From: Peribacillus sp. ACCC06369 | Lineage (GTDB): Bacteria; Bacillota; Bacilli; Bacillales; DSM-1321 | Length of the DNA: 64,000 nucleotides | Direction of reading: 5' to 3' | Assembly (NCBI RefSeq): GCF_030348945.1 | Contig: NZ_JAUCEN010000002.1 | Coordinates: 2,790,001 to 2,854,000 of the forward strand | In this document: piece after piece, positions 63,652 to 64,000 of the stretch | Numbering within the stretch: position 1 is the stretch's first letter | Layout of the letters: every line of letters starts with the position of its first letter | Translations under genes and position numbers: made by a program | Notes under the pieces: generated by a model | Databases searched by the model: none | Seen by the model: the letters and a program-made list of their open reading frames with translations, nothing else | What the model was told of the DNA's origin: nothing

Positions 63652-64000
63652 GTGGATGTAAAATTCATGGAGATGGCCGTTCGGCTAGCAAATGAAAATG
63701 TATTGGCAAAGAACGGTGGACCTTTCGGTGCTATAATCGTAAAAGACGGCAAAGTTGTAGGAAGAGGATGTAATAATGTGACAACAGCCAACGATCCCAC
63801 AGCTCACGCCGAAGTACAGGCGATACGTGATGCATGCAGGAATCTCAATAGCTTCCAGCTTACAGATTGTGAAATATACACTAGCTGCGAACCTTGTCCA
63901 ATGTGCATCGGTGCCATTTATTGGGCACGTCCAAAAGCCATTTATTACTCATGCACTAAAGAAGACGCTGCACTTATTGGTTTTGATGATCACTTTATAT
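63652..64000 (+). CDS. guaD: Guanine deaminase, C-terminus beyond the window
   Basis: 116 residues are visible, starting at GTG 63652 with GAAGGGGTG 8 nt upstream. Zinc ligands are in TAHAEVQAIRDA (His, catalytic Glu) and SCEPCPMCIGAIYWA (two Cys); DAALIGFDDHFI is specific to Bacillus GuaD rather than other cytidine deaminase-fold enzymes. It converts guanine to xanthine in purine salvage and nitrogen use. Confidence 0.93.
   Translation, partial: MDVKFMEMAVRLANENVLAKNGGPFGAIIVKDGKVVGRGCNNVTTANDPTAHAEVQAIRDACRNLNSFQLTDCEIYTSCEPCPMCIGAIYWARPKAIYYSCTKEDAALIGFDDHFI

Overview
The window looks like chromosomal DNA of a low-GC, spore-forming Bacillaceae, most like the Peribacillus (Bacillus simplex) group. 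Evidence: an alpha/beta-type small acid-soluble spore protein gene, Bacillus-type UPF0316, YueI, YezD and YqcI/YcgG proteins, a glgBCDA operon, a cysH-sat-cysC sulfate assimilation operon behind an S-box riboswitch, a glnQHMP operon, and frequent TTG/GTG starts behind strong GGAGG-type ribosome sites. The genus is inferred from gene content only.

Layout. 1-5.7 kb: an NAD(P)-binding protein cut by the window edge, a histidine phosphatase, small conserved proteins, an HNH protein, exonuclease III and cardiolipin synthase. 5.7-12.8 kb: a glycogen operon read leftward (glgB-C-D-A, no glgP next to it) with a GH15 glucoamylase-like gene upstream. 13-14.7 kb: azlC-azlD and a uracil/mismatch DNA glycosylase. 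15.5-23.8 kb: sulfate to sulfide plus siroheme (S-box riboswitch, yezD, cysH, sat, cysC, sir, DUF3906, SUMT, sirB, sirC, TauE-like exporter). 24-26.4 kb: FMN reductase, TetR regulator and a frameshifted short-chain dehydrogenase. 26.4-29.5 kb: pdxS-pdxT for pyridoxal phosphate, with the divergent regulator pdxR. 29.5-33.2 kb: a group IIC intron and an intact IS1182-family element, both lodged in one terminator. 33.2-49.8 kb: D-serine dehydratase, a PabB-PabC fusion, two luciferase-like monooxygenases, an SF1 helicase, oligoendopeptidase F, azoreductase, a YqcI/YcgG protein, a spore protein, iron alcohol dehydrogenase, an R2lox oxidase with a divergent LuxR-type regulator, and a branched-chain aminotransferase. 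50-58 kb: an OFA transporter, AI-2E family protein, YueI, L,D-transpeptidase, small proteins and three decayed IS1182-like remnants. 58.3-64 kb: glnQHMP, an AEC transporter and the start of guanine deaminase.

The most unusual theme is mobile DNA that sits in transcription terminators. Five IS1182-like copies abut rho-independent terminator hairpins. At four of them a hairpin copy lies on both sides, as if the whole 23-28 bp hairpin were the target duplication. At the pdxR/dsdA junction a group IIC intron also sits just after one duplicated hairpin, so about 3.7 kb of mobile DNA has expanded what was probably a 40-bp bidirectional terminator. The insertion sequence carries its own terminator-like hairpin at its left end, which may make such insertions nearly neutral.

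Other points of interest: an internal terminator between the S-box/yezD unit and cysH, a 32-bp near-perfect palindrome before the broken SDR gene, a TnrA/GlnR box before glnQ, repeated ACTGAC motifs between pdxR and pdxS, and several unannotated short genes (33, 43 and 47 codons) with good ribosome binding sites.
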